A DNA stretch of 64,000 bases, taken from positions 372,001 to 436,000 of the forward strand of contig CAVWSF010000001.1 in NCBI GenBank assembly GCA_963757605.1, written 5' to 3'. The position numbers were made by a program, and so were the translations under genes. This stretch comes from JAICJC01 sp963757605 (lineage in GTDB: Bacteria > Actinomycetota > Thermoleophilia > Gaiellales > JAICJC01). This document shows, piece by piece, positions 50,273-59,424 of this stretch. Under the pieces are notes generated by a model. That model was not told where the DNA came from. It was given only the letters and a program-made list of their open reading frames with translations, and made no database searches. Positions within the stretch are counted from its first letter, which is position 1, and each line of letters opens with the position of its first letter.

Positions 50273-50938
50273 ATGACGTCGACCGACGCCGACCAGCAGA
50301 TCGCCTCTCCCGAGGACCTGCGCACCGTCGAGGCCCTGCGGGCCGGGGACGAGCGCGTGTTCCGCGAGCTCATCGAGCGGTACACCGCGTCGATGATCCG
50401 CGTCGCCCTGATGTACGTGCGCACGCGGGCAGTGGCCGAGGAGGTGGTCCAGGACACCTGGATCGGGGTGCTCGGCAGCCTGCCGCGGTTCGAGGGCCGC
50501 TCCTCGCTTCGCACCTGGATCTTCCGCATCCTCGCCAACCAGGCCCGCACCCGCGCTCGGCGCGAGGCGCGGTCGGTGCCGTTCTCGTCGCTGGCCGGGC
50601 CGGGAGACGACGGGCCGACCGTCGACCCCGACCGGTTCCTGGGCGCCGACCACCCCGCCTTCCCCGGCCACTGGGCTTCCCCGCCGCGAAGCTGGGAGCG
50701 CACGCCCGAGCACGAGCTCCTGGCCGGCGAGACGCGCGAGCGCGTGCAGGACGCAATCGACATGCTGCCCGCGTCCCAGCGTGCGGTGATCTCGCTCCGG
50801 GACGTCGAGGGCTGGTCGTCCCAGGAGGTGTGCGACCTCCTCGACATCACCGAGGGCAACCAGCGCGTCCTCCTGCATCGGGCCCGCGCCAAGGTGCGGG
50901 AGGCGCTCGAGGAGTACCTGGACGGGAGGGCGGCATGA
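50273..50938 (+). CDS. ECF-type RNA polymerase sigma factor
   Basis: 221 residues. Region 2: FRELIERYTASMIRVALMYV, AEEVVQDTWIGVLGSLPRFE, SSLRTWIFRILANQARTRAR. Region 4: LPASQRAVISLRDVEGWSSQ, VCDLLDITEGNQRVLLHRAR. The linker between regions 2 and 4 is unusually long (~60 residues, Pro/Gly/His rich). The next gene, overlapping by 4 nt, is a zinc-finger anti-sigma factor. The pair probably controls the downstream redox cluster (inference). Confidence 0.95.
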   Translation: MTSTDADQQIASPEDLRTVEALRAGDERVFRELIERYTASMIRVALMYVRTRAVAEEVVQDTWIGVLGSLPRFEGRSSLRTWIFRILANQARTRARREARSVPFSSLAGPGDDGPTVDPDRFLGADHPAFPGHWASPPRSWERTPEHELLAGETRERVQDAIDMLPASQRAVISLRDVEGWSSQEVCDLLDITEGNQRVLLHRARAKVREALEEYLDGRAA

Positions 50939-51207
50939 GCGAGGCCCGGGGCATGCTGAGCTGCCGCGAGGTCGTCGAGCTGGTGACGGCGTACCTTGAG
51001 GGGGCGCTCACCGAGGCCGAGGAGGTGCGCTTCGAGGAGCACCTGGCGATGTGCGACGGTTGCGCCGCCTACCTCGATCAGATGCGGCGGACGGTCGACC
51101 TGGCCGGGCGGCTCGATCCCGAGGCGGTCGACGTCGAGGCGTGCGACCGGCTCATCCACGCCTTCCGCAGCTGGAAGGCGGACGCGGGACGGGACGGCAG
51201 GTCGTGA
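50935..51207 (+). CDS. Zinc-finger (zf-HC2) anti-sigma factor
   Basis: 90 residues, soluble, without a membrane helix. MLSCREVVELVTAYLEGALT followed by VRFEEHLAMCDGCAAYLDQM contains the C-x(n)-H-x3-C-x2-C zinc motif of ZAS proteins. ZAS proteins hold ECF factors inactive, often releasing them on thiol oxidation. ATG 50935 overlaps the sigma gene by 4 nt and its stop overlaps the next ATG by one base. Confidence 0.92.
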   Translation: MSEARGMLSCREVVELVTAYLEGALTEAEEVRFEEHLAMCDGCAAYLDQMRRTVDLAGRLDPEAVDVEACDRLIHAFRSWKADAGRDGRS

Positions 51208-51695
51208 TGGCATATGCATTCACCGGGCCGGGAGCCCGGCGACGGTTCGCCGGCGACCGCTGGCCCGAAGCCGGAACGTGGACGGACCGGGCCCGGGCGT
51301 CTCGGGTCGAGCACCTGCCCGTCTGGATCGCCGCCGAGCTGTGGGTGGTCGAGCTCGAGGGCGCGGTGCGCGACGTCGGCACCCAGCTTCGCGCCGACCG
51401 CGGCCGGCTGGTCGAGCGGGTCGAGGCCTGGGACGGCAACGCAGGGGCTGCGTTCGCAGAGGACTGCGCGGCGCGGATCCGCGCGCTTGCCGCGCGGTCG
51501 CGGCCGGACGACGCCATGGCCGCCTACCGTAAGGATGCCGCGTCCCTGGGCCCAGCGGACGCCAACGCGGCCGGATGGGTCGCCGCCCAGGCGGCCGCGG
51601 CGGTCGAGGGCGAGGACGGGGCCGCGCGCGAGCGGTCCCGCCAGGCCGCCTGGCTGGCCGAGCGACTCCAGCTCGAGTCGGCAATGGGCGTGTAA
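51207..51695 (+). CDS. Hypothetical helical protein in the ECF operon
   Basis: 162 residues. MAYAFTGPGARRRFAGDRWP, then Ala/Glu/Arg-rich helices (VWIAAELWVVELEGAVRDVG, LRADRGRLVERVEAWDGNAG, RQAAWLAERLQLESAMGV). No signal peptide or catalytic motif. A coiled-coil or four-helix bundle is likely. Translationally coupled to the anti-sigma factor, so it may modulate that switch or be a regulon member. No family recognised. Confidence 0.65.
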   Translation: MAYAFTGPGARRRFAGDRWPEAGTWTDRARASRVEHLPVWIAAELWVVELEGAVRDVGTQLRADRGRLVERVEAWDGNAGAAFAEDCAARIRALAARSRPDDAMAAYRKDAASLGPADANAAGWVAAQAAAAVEGEDGAARERSRQAAWLAERLQLESAMGV

Positions 51696-51748
51696 CGCGC
51701 CGAGCCCTGGCGCGACGGTAGCGCTACCCAACCCACGGAGGAGCGAGG

Positions 51749-53395
51749 ATGGCATATGTCGAGCGTCAGCGCGGTGGCCGCCACCTGGTGCCGATGCACG
51801 AGCGCCACGAGGGGACCGGCTGGACTGCCGTCTGCCGCCTCGACGAGATCGAGGTCGGGCGCGGCGTCGTACGCGTCGTGAACGGCACCGAGATCGCCCT
51901 GATGCGCGACGGCGACGCCGTCTACGCGCTCGGCAACCTCTGCCCGCACCGGGGCGGCCAGATCGGCGACGGCCACATCGAGGACGGCAAGGCCATCTGC
52001 CCGCTCCACGCGTGGGACTTCGACCTGCGAACGGGGATCTCGCCGTTCAACCCCGCCGACACGCTCCCGACGTATCCGGTCCGCGTCCACGACGGCCACG
52101 TCGAGGTCAATGCCGACGGCGTGCCTCACGCGCCGGCCCGGCCCATGGTGTACCTCGGCGAATGGACGCGCCGCGGCGCGGCGGATCGCGGCATGTACCT
52201 CGTCCACCACCTCGCGGAAGGCGGCGGCGCTTTCGTCGAGGCCATGGGCTCCGAACGGAACGAGCCCGGCATGCACGCCCGGCCGTTTCCCTCGTACGAC
52301 GACATCGTGTTCCGCCCGGCGCAGCTCGACCGGCTTCCGCTCCTCGGGCACGTCCCCGTGGACACGTCGGTCGTCCTCGGCACGCGCGCCAAGCGGCCCC
52401 TGCGGCTCGGCATCCCGCTCTTCGTGAGCCACATGTCCTACGGCGCCCTCAGCCCTGACGCCAAGGAGGCGCTCGCGCGCGGCGCGTCGGCAGCGGGCAC
52501 GGCCATCGCCAGCGGTGAGGGCGGCGCCCATCCCCGGGAGCGCGAGAACGCCGAGCGGTACATCTTCGAGATGGCGTCCGGCTACTTCGGCTGGACAGAG
52601 GACAACATGCGGGCGGCGTCGGCGATCGAGGTCAAGATCGGCCAGGGCGCGAAGCCCGGGCTCGGAGGCACGCTCCTCGGCTCGAAGGTGACGGCCGAGA
52701 TCGCCGAGGTGCGCGGCGTCGCGCCCGGCACCGATGTCCACTCGCCCGCCCACTTCCCCGACATCTCATGCGTCGAGGACCTGACGCGCCGGGTGGCCGA
52801 GATCAAGGACATCACCGGCGGCGTGCCCGTCGGGATCAAGTTCGCGGCCGGCGACGTCGAGCGCGATGTCGCGGCGGCGCTCGAGTGTGGCGCCGACTAC
52901 ATCACGGTCGACGGCCTGGGCGGCGGGACCGGAGCCGCGCCCGTGCACGTCAAGGACCACGTCGGCATCCCGTCGGCGTTCGGGCTCTACCGCGCTCGCC
53001 GGTTCCTCGACGACCAGGGCGTGACCGACGTGCAGCTCGTCGCGACGGGCGGCTTCCGCGGCCCCGACGAGATGGCCAAGGCACTCGCGCTCGGCGCCGA
53101 CGCGGTCGCGCTTGCCACAGCCAGCCTGATGGCGATCGGATGCCAGCAGTACCGGGCGTGCCACTCCGGCGGGTGCCCGGTCGGCATCGCGACCCAGAAT
53201 CCGCGCCTGCGGAGCCGGCTCGACGTCGAGGAGTCGGCGCGCCGGCTGACGCACTTCCTGAACGGGGCGACCGCCATGATGGTGGACTACGCCCGCATCT
53301 GTGCCCGGGACAGCCTGGCGAAGCTCGCGCGATCGGATCTCGCGACGCTCGACCCTGAGCTGGCCCGCCGCACCGACCTGGAGTGGGTGGTATGA
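51749..53395 (+). CDS. Rieske [2Fe-2S] domain fused to glutamate-synthase-like FMN domain
   Basis: 548 residues. Residues ~27-130 are a Rieske ferredoxin domain with CPHRGGQ and CPLHAWDFD ligands. Residues ~170-540 match the FMN/central domain of glutamate synthase: VSHMSYGALSPDAKEALARG, ASGEGGAHPRERENAERYIF, IEVKIGQGAKPGLGGTLLGS, DGLGGGTGAAP and the 3Fe-4S-type CQQYRACHSGGCPVGIATQ. There is no amidotransferase domain. It may be an ammonia- or other-substrate oxidoreductase fed by the Rieske centre. GGAGG precedes ATG 51749. Confidence 0.88.
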   Translation: MAYVERQRGGRHLVPMHERHEGTGWTAVCRLDEIEVGRGVVRVVNGTEIALMRDGDAVYALGNLCPHRGGQIGDGHIEDGKAICPLHAWDFDLRTGISPFNPADTLPTYPVRVHDGHVEVNADGVPHAPARPMVYLGEWTRRGAADRGMYLVHHLAEGGGAFVEAMGSERNEPGMHARPFPSYDDIVFRPAQLDRLPLLGHVPVDTSVVLGTRAKRPLRLGIPLFVSHMSYGALSPDAKEALARGASAAGTAIASGEGGAHPRERENAERYIFEMASGYFGWTEDNMRAASAIEVKIGQGAKPGLGGTLLGSKVTAEIAEVRGVAPGTDVHSPAHFPDISCVEDLTRRVAEIKDITGGVPVGIKFAAGDVERDVAAALECGADYITVDGLGGGTGAAPVHVKDHVGIPSAFGLYRARRFLDDQGVTDVQLVATGGFRGPDEMAKALALGADAVALATASLMAIGCQQYRACHSGGCPVGIATQNPRLRSRLDVEESARRLTHFLNGATAMMVDYARICARDSLAKLARSDLATLDPELARRTDLEWVV

Positions 53396-54105
53396 CGATG
53401 ACGACAGCCCTCGAGCCCCTGCCCGAGACCTACGCCGGGACGCGGGACGATCTTCACCGGCTGGCGGTGTACGCCGTCTCGCCGGCCCAGCGGCTCGCGA
53501 ACGGCGAGATCATCCTGCAGTCGACGCACGGCGGGTTCGCGACCTTCGAGTACGACGGGCACGTCGCCCGGGTTGTCGACGACCGGCTCGTCCTCGACGG
53601 AGCGGCGCATCCGATCACCACGCTCAGGGCGGCCGCCGCGGCCCTCGGGATCGAGCCGGACGTGGCCCAGCAGGAGCAGTTCGACGTGCCGCCGCACGGC
53701 GATCTGGACGAGCCGCTGTCGATCGACCTCGCCGCCGCCGGAGTCCTGGCCGAGTGGTTCGAGTTCGCGACGGACGTACTCGACGCCCTTCGCACGGAGG
53801 CGGAGCCGGACGACGACGTGACGATCGTTCGCATCTGGCCGGAGCACTTCGACGCGGCGATCGACATGGGCGACGGAACGTCCAGCCGCAGGGCGACCTA
53901 CGGCGGCTCGCCAGGCGACCGCCACCATGCCGAGCCGTACCTGTACGCCTCGCCGTGGGCCGGCCGGATCGACTCGTTCTTCGACGACCCGGGGTTCAAG
54001 GGCGCCGCCCTGCCGTACGCCGACCTGCTCGAGGCGGCCGACCCAGCCGAGACGGCGATCCAGTTCCTCCGCGAGGCCCGCGAACGGGTGCGCCGGCATG
54101 GCTGA
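53392..54105 (+). CDS. Uncharacterised protein between the two Rieske-fusion genes
   Basis: 237 residues. EPLPETYAGTRDDLHRLAVY, LQSTHGGFATFEYDGHVARV and TLRAAAAALGIEPDVAQQEQ are followed by DVTIVRIWPEHFDAAIDMGD, HAEPYLYASPWAGRIDSFFD and ADPAETAIQFLREARERVRR. It starts 4 nt inside the preceding gene and ends 8 nt inside the next one, so all three are co-translated. I know no biochemical function. The conserved WPEHFD-type His/Asp positions could be a ligand site. Confidence 0.75.
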   Translation: MTMTTALEPLPETYAGTRDDLHRLAVYAVSPAQRLANGEIILQSTHGGFATFEYDGHVARVVDDRLVLDGAAHPITTLRAAAAALGIEPDVAQQEQFDVPPHGDLDEPLSIDLAAAGVLAEWFEFATDVLDALRTEAEPDDDVTIVRIWPEHFDAAIDMGDGTSSRRATYGGSPGDRHHAEPYLYASPWAGRIDSFFDDPGFKGAALPYADLLEAADPAETAIQFLREARERVRRHG

Positions 54106-56045
54106 GACCGCCTGGTACGCCGTCGACCCGGGACACCTCGAGGTGGACCGGATCGCGACAGTCGTCGTGGCCGGGCGCGCCGTGTGCATCACCCGGACGG
54201 CCGACGGCTACGGCGCGCTCGACAACCGCTGCCCGCACCAGGGCGGGCCGCTGGGCGACGGGCAGATCGAGAACGGCTACGTCATCTGCCCCTGGCACGG
54301 CTACGAGTACAACCCGTGCAGCGGCAGGCCGCCCGAGGGGTTCCCGGACGCGGCGACCTCCTATGCGGTCGAGCAGCGCGACGGCGGGCTCTTCGTCGAG
54401 CTCCCCGTGCCGGAGGAGCGCGTCTCGCTGATGGATCAGGTCGTCGACGTGCTCACGGCCTGGGGCATCGACACGGTCTTCGGGATGGTCGGCCACTCGA
54501 ACCTGGGCCTGGCCGAGGCGCTCCGCAAGGCGGAGGAAGCCGGCCGGCTGCGGTTACATCGGCATCCGCCACGAGGGCGCGGCGGCGTTCGCCGCCTCGG
54601 GCTACGCCAAGCTCACCGGTCGTCCGGCAGCCTGCTTCTCGATCGCCGGGCCCGGCGCGACGAACCTCCTCACGGGCCTGTGGGACGCCAAGGTCGACCG
54701 AGCCCCGATCCTGGCACTGACCGGCCAGGTGCAGACCCAGGTGCTGGGCCCGGGCGCGTTCCAGGAGGTGCCGCTCGCCGCCGCGTTCGACGCGGTCAGC
54801 GAGTGGAGCCAGACCGTCCTCTCGCCGGCGAACGCGACCGAGCTCGCCGCGCTCGCGGTCAAGCACGCGGTCGTGAATCGCGACGTCGCGCACCTGATCT
54901 TCCCCGACGAGGTCCAGGAGCTGCCCGGGGCGGACGATCCGCCGGAGCGGCCGCGGGAAGGGCGCATCGCAACGTCCGAGATCCTGCCGCCGGCCGACGA
55001 GCTCGGCCGCGCGGCCGAGATGCTCCGCCAGGCGAAGCGGCCCGTCATCATCGTCGGCAACGGCGCCCGGCCGCATCGCGACCGCGTCATCGAGCTGGCC
55101 GAGCAGATCGACGCCCCGATCATCACGACGTTCAAGGCGAAGGGCCTCGTCCCCGACGCACACCCGCTGGCGTGCGGCGTCCTCGGCCGCTCCGGGACGC
55201 CGGTCGGCTCGGCGGTCATGGCCCGCAGCGACTGCCTCCTCGTGCTGGGAGCGTCGTTCTCGAACCACACAGGCATCGCGACGTACGTGCCGACGATCCA
55301 GGTCGACCTCGACCGCATGACGCTCGGCAAGTTCCATCCGGTGGACGTCCCGCTCTGGGGCGACATCGGCCGCGCACTCGACGTCCTCCACGAGGCGCTG
55401 CCCGAGGCCGACCGGCCCGCCCAGCGCACCGGCATCGCCCGTCGCGTGGAGCGCTGGCGAGCCGAGAAGGCCCGCCGGGCGGCGATCGTCGACGGCCGCG
55501 GCCGGCTGCATCCGGCGGCGGTGTTCGCCGCGCTCACCGAGATTGTGCCAGACGACGCCGTGATCGCGGTCGACGTCGGCCTGAACGCCTACGCCTTCGG
55601 CCACTACTTCGAGTGCGGCGAGCGTCAGGACGTGCTCATGTCGGGGTACCTGGGCTCGATCGGCTTCGGCTTCCCGGCCGCGATGGGCGCGTGGGCGGCC
55701 ACCGGGCGGCGGCACGCAAGGTCATGTGCGGTGACGGGCGACGGCGGGTTCGGCCAGTATCTGGCCGAGTTCACGACGGCCGTCAAGTACGGCATGCCGA
55801 TCCTCCATGTGCTGCTCGACAACTCGGAGCTCGGCAAGATCAGTCGCGAGCAGATCTCGGCGATCCGGCCGGTGTGGCAGACCGAGCTCGTGAACCCCGA
55901 CTTCGCGGCGTATGCCGAGAGCTGCGGTGGGCGCGGATTCCGGGTCGCGACGGCAGACGAGCTGCCGGAGGTGCTGGCCGAGGCGATCGCCGTACCGGAC
56001 CGGCCGGCGCTGGTCGTCGTGCCGACGGCCGCGACCGCGGTGTGA
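54098..56045 (+). pseudogene. Rieske domain fused to ThDP-dependent enzyme, frameshifted at 54554-54555
   Basis: The first frame encodes a Rieske domain (CPHQGGPLGDG, CPWHGYEYNPC; residues ~1-105) and the ThDP N-terminal domain (VVDVLTAWGIDTVFGMVGHS). At codon 153 an extra T in CGGTTAC shifts the frame. Deleting it gives IGIRHEGAAAFAASGYAKLT and the rest of the enzyme to TGA 56045, ~649 residues in all. The ThDP site is GDGGFGQYLAEFTTAV ending in LLDN. Resembles acetolactate synthase, pyruvate oxidase or sulfoacetaldehyde acetyltransferase. Real mutation or sequencing error; otherwise intact. Confidence 0.82.
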
Positions 56046-56054
56046 GGCGTTCGA

Positions 56055-57323
56055 TCAGGGGGATCCGTCGCCCCCCGCAAGATGGCGGCGAAACCAGGCT
56101 GCGGCTAGGTCGGCCACCTGATCGAGCGCACCGGCCTCCTCGAACAGGTGGGTCGCGCCGGGGATCACGGCCAGCTCGTGGGGGCACCGCAGGGCGGCCG
56201 CTGCCGCGCGGTTCAGCTCCAGCACGACGTCGTCGCGCCCGCCGATGACAAGGAGCGTCGGGGCGCGGACCGCGCTCAGGCGCTCGCCCGCCAGGTCCGG
56301 CCTCCCGCCGCGCGACACGACCGCCCGCACGCCCGGATCCGCCGCCGCCGCCCGGAGCGCCGCGGCGGCGCCCGTGCTCGCACCGAAGTAGCCGACCGGG
56401 AGCCCCGCGGTGTCCAGCCGGAACCCGAGCCACCGGGTCGCGGCCGAGAGCCGGGCGGCGAGCAGCTCGATGTCGAAGACGCGGGCCCGATCCCCCTCCT
56501 CGCCCGGCGTGAGCAGGTCCAGAAGGAGCGTGCCGAGGGATGCCGCGTTCAGCCGCCGGGCGACGGCCCGGTTGCGCGGGCTGCGGCGGCTGCTTCCGCT
56601 GCCGTGGGCGAAGACGACCGTCCCCAGGGCGCCGTGCGGCAGCGTGAGGTCGCCAGCCAGGTGGACGCCGTCCGCCGCGATCGAGACGGGCTCGTCGGAG
56701 GTGCCGGCGGACGCTCGCAGCACCGCCTCCACCTCGGCCTCGGTCACCTCGCCAAAGTCGTCGTACCACTCGCCGACGGCGAAGATCGTCTCCGGGGCCT
56801 CCACGGCCCGGACGTCGTCGGCCTCGCGCCCGAGCACCCGAAGCGTCGCGGCCGGTCCGACCGGCACAGCGACGACCACGCGGGACGCACCCCGGCCGCG
56901 GGCCCAGCGGACCGCCGCCACCATCGTCGCGCCCGTGGCGAGGCCGTCGTCCACGAGCACGCACGCTCGCCCGCGCAGCTCGACTGGCGCACGGCGTGCG
57001 TGCAGGCGGCTGTCGAGCTCCTCTGCGGCAGCGCTCGCCTCCGCCACGGCCGCCGCGGCCACGTCGTCCGGCACGTCGATCGCGGGGCGCACGAAGACGA
57101 TGCCCGGGGCGACCGCCCCGAGGGCGTACTCCGGCTGGAGCGGATGGCGCACCTTCCGCACGGCGAGAGCGTCGAGCGAAAGCCCGAGCGACGCGGCCAC
57201 CTCACCGGCCACCACGACCCCGCCGCGCGCCAGCCCCACGACCGCCGCATCGCCGACCTGCGCCTCGCGGACGCGTTCGGCCAGAAGCCTCCCCGCCGCA
57301 TACCGGTCCGCGAACACGCTCAT
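56055..57323 (-). CDS. Phosphoribosyltransferase fused to alpha/beta hydrolase
   Basis: 422 residues. Residues ~1-215 are a PRTase: RYAAGRLLAERVREAQVGDA, VVGLARGGVVVAGEVAASLG and the PRPP loop VLVDDGLATGATMVAAVRWA. Residues ~220-422 are an alpha/beta hydrolase: GTVVFAHGSGSSRRSPRNRA, nucleophile region VGYFGASTGAAAALRAAAAD, VLVIGGRDDVV-like acid strand and PGATHLFEEAGALD with the His. Such fusions recur in actinobacteria and proteobacteria; no reaction has been assigned. ATG 57323. Divergent from the HD-GYP gene (34 nt). Confidence 0.9.
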   Translation of the reverse strand: MSVFADRYAAGRLLAERVREAQVGDAAVVGLARGGVVVAGEVAASLGLSLDALAVRKVRHPLQPEYALGAVAPGIVFVRPAIDVPDDVAAAAVAEASAAAEELDSRLHARRAPVELRGRACVLVDDGLATGATMVAAVRWARGRGASRVVVAVPVGPAATLRVLGREADDVRAVEAPETIFAVGEWYDDFGEVTEAEVEAVLRASAGTSDEPVSIAADGVHLAGDLTLPHGALGTVVFAHGSGSSRRSPRNRAVARRLNAASLGTLLLDLLTPGEEGDRARVFDIELLAARLSAATRWLGFRLDTAGLPVGYFGASTGAAAALRAAAADPGVRAVVSRGGRPDLAGERLSAVRAPTLLVIGGRDDVVLELNRAAAAALRCPHELAVIPGATHLFEEAGALDQVADLAAAWFRRHLAGGDGSP

Positions 57324-57357
57324 CGCGAGAGACAGCGTAATCGGGGATGCTTGCCGC

Positions 57358-58899
57358 ATGGAGGAGCCGCGCGTCCGCCTCGCCCAGCTCCTGGTCGGGC
57401 TCTCGCTCGTCGCCGACGTCGGCATGGGGCTCGAGCCGGGCGAGGCTGCGCGCGCCGCCGTGCTCGCCGCGCGGCTGGCCGCCGACCTCGGGATCGACGG
57501 CCCGTCCGACGTCTACTACACCACCCTGCTCCAGCACATCGGCTGCACCGCCTACGCCCACGAGGCGGCGGCGATGCTCGGCGGCGACGAGATCGCCGTC
57601 AAGTCGGCGGCAACTCGCACCGATTTCGGCCGCCCACGGGACGTGCTCGTCGTCTACCTCCCCAACCTGGCGCCGCAGGCCGGGCTCCTCACGCGCCTGC
57701 GGGCGGCCGGTGTCGCGGCGACCAGATCCGGCCGGATCGTCGCCGGCTACAGCCGCGCGAACTGCGAGGTCGCCGCGCTCACGAGCCGCAGGCTCGGCCT
57801 GGGGGCCGGTGTCGAGGCTGGGCTCCTGGCCGTGTACGAGCAGGTCGACGGGAAGGGCGGCCCTGAGCGTCTGCGCGGCGACGCGATCCCGATCGCCGCC
57901 CGCGTCGCCCAGGTCGCCGTCAACGCCTCGCTCTTCGACCGCCTCGGCGGGCCCGAGCTGGCGGTCGACACGCTGCGGCGCCGGGCCGGGCGCACGCTCG
58001 ACACCGAGCTCGCCGCGGCCTTCTGCGCCGGTGCGGGCGACTACCTGGCGGAACTGGCCGCAGCCGACGTCGCGGCGGCCGCCATCGAGGCCGAGCCGGC
58101 CCCCGCGTTCGAGGTCGGCGGCGAGGAGATCGACGCTGTCTGCGCGGCCTTTGGCGACGTCGTCGACCTCAAGTCTCCGTACCTCCACGACCACGCGGCG
58201 GGCGTCTCGGCGCTCGCCGCCGCGGCGGCCGAGTGGCTGCGCATGGGCGCCGGCGACGTCGTCCACCTGCGCCGGGCCGGGCTCCTGCACGACCTCGGCC
58301 GCGCGGCGGTGCCGTCCGGGATCTGGGAGAAGCCGGGCCCGCTGACCTCGCCGGAGTGGGAGCGCGTGCGCCTGCACCCGTACCACTCCGAGCGAATCGT
58401 CAAGGGCTGCCCGCCGCTCGCGCCGCTGGCCACCCTGGCGGGATCCCACCACGAGCGCCTGGACGGATCGGGCTACCACCGCGAATCGGCCGCCGCGGCG
58501 CTCCCGATGCCGAGCCGCGTGCTGGCCGCGGCCGACGCGCTCCAGGCGATGACCCAGCCGCGCCCGCACCGGCCGGCGCGCTCACTCGAGGAGGCGGCGG
58601 CCGTCCTGGCCGGCGAGGTCCAGGCCGGAAGGCTCGACGCCGACGCCGTGACGGCCGTGCGCGCGGCCGCCGGCGAGCCGATCCGCCGCCGCAGGTCGGG
58701 TCCGAGCGGGCTCACCGACCGCCAGGTCGAGGTGCTGCGCCTGCTCGCAGCCGGGCTCTCGAACCGCGAGATCGGCCGCCGGCTCTCGGTCACGCCGAGG
58801 ACCGCCGAGCACCACGTCCAGGACATCTACGCCCGGATCGGCGTCTCCAGCCGGGCCGCGGCGGCGCTCTACGCCATGCAGCACGACCTGCTGGCCTAA
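57358..58899 (+). CDS. HD-GYP domain protein with C-terminal LuxR HTH
   Basis: 513 residues. The N-terminal half (residues ~1-250) is a divergent HD-like repeat without full motifs. Residues ~260-420 are HD-GYP: SPYLHDHAAGVSALAAAAAE, LLHDLGRAAVPSGIWEKPGP, HHERLDGSGYHRESAAAALP. Residues ~440-513 are a LuxR/GerE HTH (LTDRQVEVLRLLAAGLSNRE, SVTPRTAEHHVQDIYARIGV). Joining a possible cyclic-dinucleotide phosphodiesterase to a DNA-binding domain suggests a direct second-messenger transcription switch. Confidence 0.88.
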   Translation: MEEPRVRLAQLLVGLSLVADVGMGLEPGEAARAAVLAARLAADLGIDGPSDVYYTTLLQHIGCTAYAHEAAAMLGGDEIAVKSAATRTDFGRPRDVLVVYLPNLAPQAGLLTRLRAAGVAATRSGRIVAGYSRANCEVAALTSRRLGLGAGVEAGLLAVYEQVDGKGGPERLRGDAIPIAARVAQVAVNASLFDRLGGPELAVDTLRRRAGRTLDTELAAAFCAGAGDYLAELAAADVAAAAIEAEPAPAFEVGGEEIDAVCAAFGDVVDLKSPYLHDHAAGVSALAAAAAEWLRMGAGDVVHLRRAGLLHDLGRAAVPSGIWEKPGPLTSPEWERVRLHPYHSERIVKGCPPLAPLATLAGSHHERLDGSGYHRESAAAALPMPSRVLAAADALQAMTQPRPHRPARSLEEAAAVLAGEVQAGRLDADAVTAVRAAAGEPIRRRRSGPSGLTDRQVEVLRLLAAGLSNREIGRRLSVTPRTAEHHVQDIYARIGVSSRAAAALYAMQHDLLA

Positions 58900-58982
58900 G
58901 ACTGGTAGGTCTGCCGAGGCGCCGGCGGTGCCCCGCTGCGACGCTGGGGCCGAGACAGGAACCGCCCCCGAAGGAGGCCGTG

Positions 58983-59417
58983 ATGCAGGCTCGAGAGAGC
59001 AAGGAGATCGTCCGCCGGTTCATCGACGAGTACCAGACGGGCGCCGATGAGACGGCGTTCGCCGAGCTGCTCCACCCCGACGTGGTCGACCACAGCCGCC
59101 CGCCCGGCATCGCGCCGGGCGCCGAGGGCGTGCGCCAGCAGTTCGACGGGTTCCGGGCCGGGCTCCCGGACTTCAGGGCCACGATCCTGCACCAGGTCGC
59201 CGAGGACGACCTCGTGATGACGCACAAGGTCTTTCACGGCACGCACACCGGCGAGCTCCTCGGGATCCCGGCGACGGGGCGCGAGGTCGAGGTCGTGGTC
59301 ATGGACGTCGTGCGCGTGACCGGCGGCCGGATCGTCGAGCACTGGGGCCTCGTCGACCCGCTCGGCCTGCTCCAGCAGCTCGGGGCGCTCCCGGAGCCGC
59401 AGGCCGCGACGGCATGA
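58983..59417 (+). CDS. SnoaL-like / ester cyclase family protein
   Basis: 144 residues, NTF2-like cone fold: ESKEIVRRFIDEYQTGADET, FAELLHPDVVDHSRPPGIAP, RQQFDGFRAGLPDFRATILH, MTHKVFHGTHTGELLGIPAT and GGRIVEHWGLVDPLGLLQQL. The last segment is the usual His-x-Gly signature of ester cyclase/SnoaL domains. Substrate unknown. AAGGAGG lies 7 nt before ATG 58983. Convergent with the SRPBCC gene (7 nt between stops). Confidence 0.88.
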   Translation: MQARESKEIVRRFIDEYQTGADETAFAELLHPDVVDHSRPPGIAPGAEGVRQQFDGFRAGLPDFRATILHQVAEDDLVMTHKVFHGTHTGELLGIPATGREVEVVVMDVVRVTGGRIVEHWGLVDPLGLLQQLGALPEPQAATA

Positions 59418-59424
59418 CCGCACG

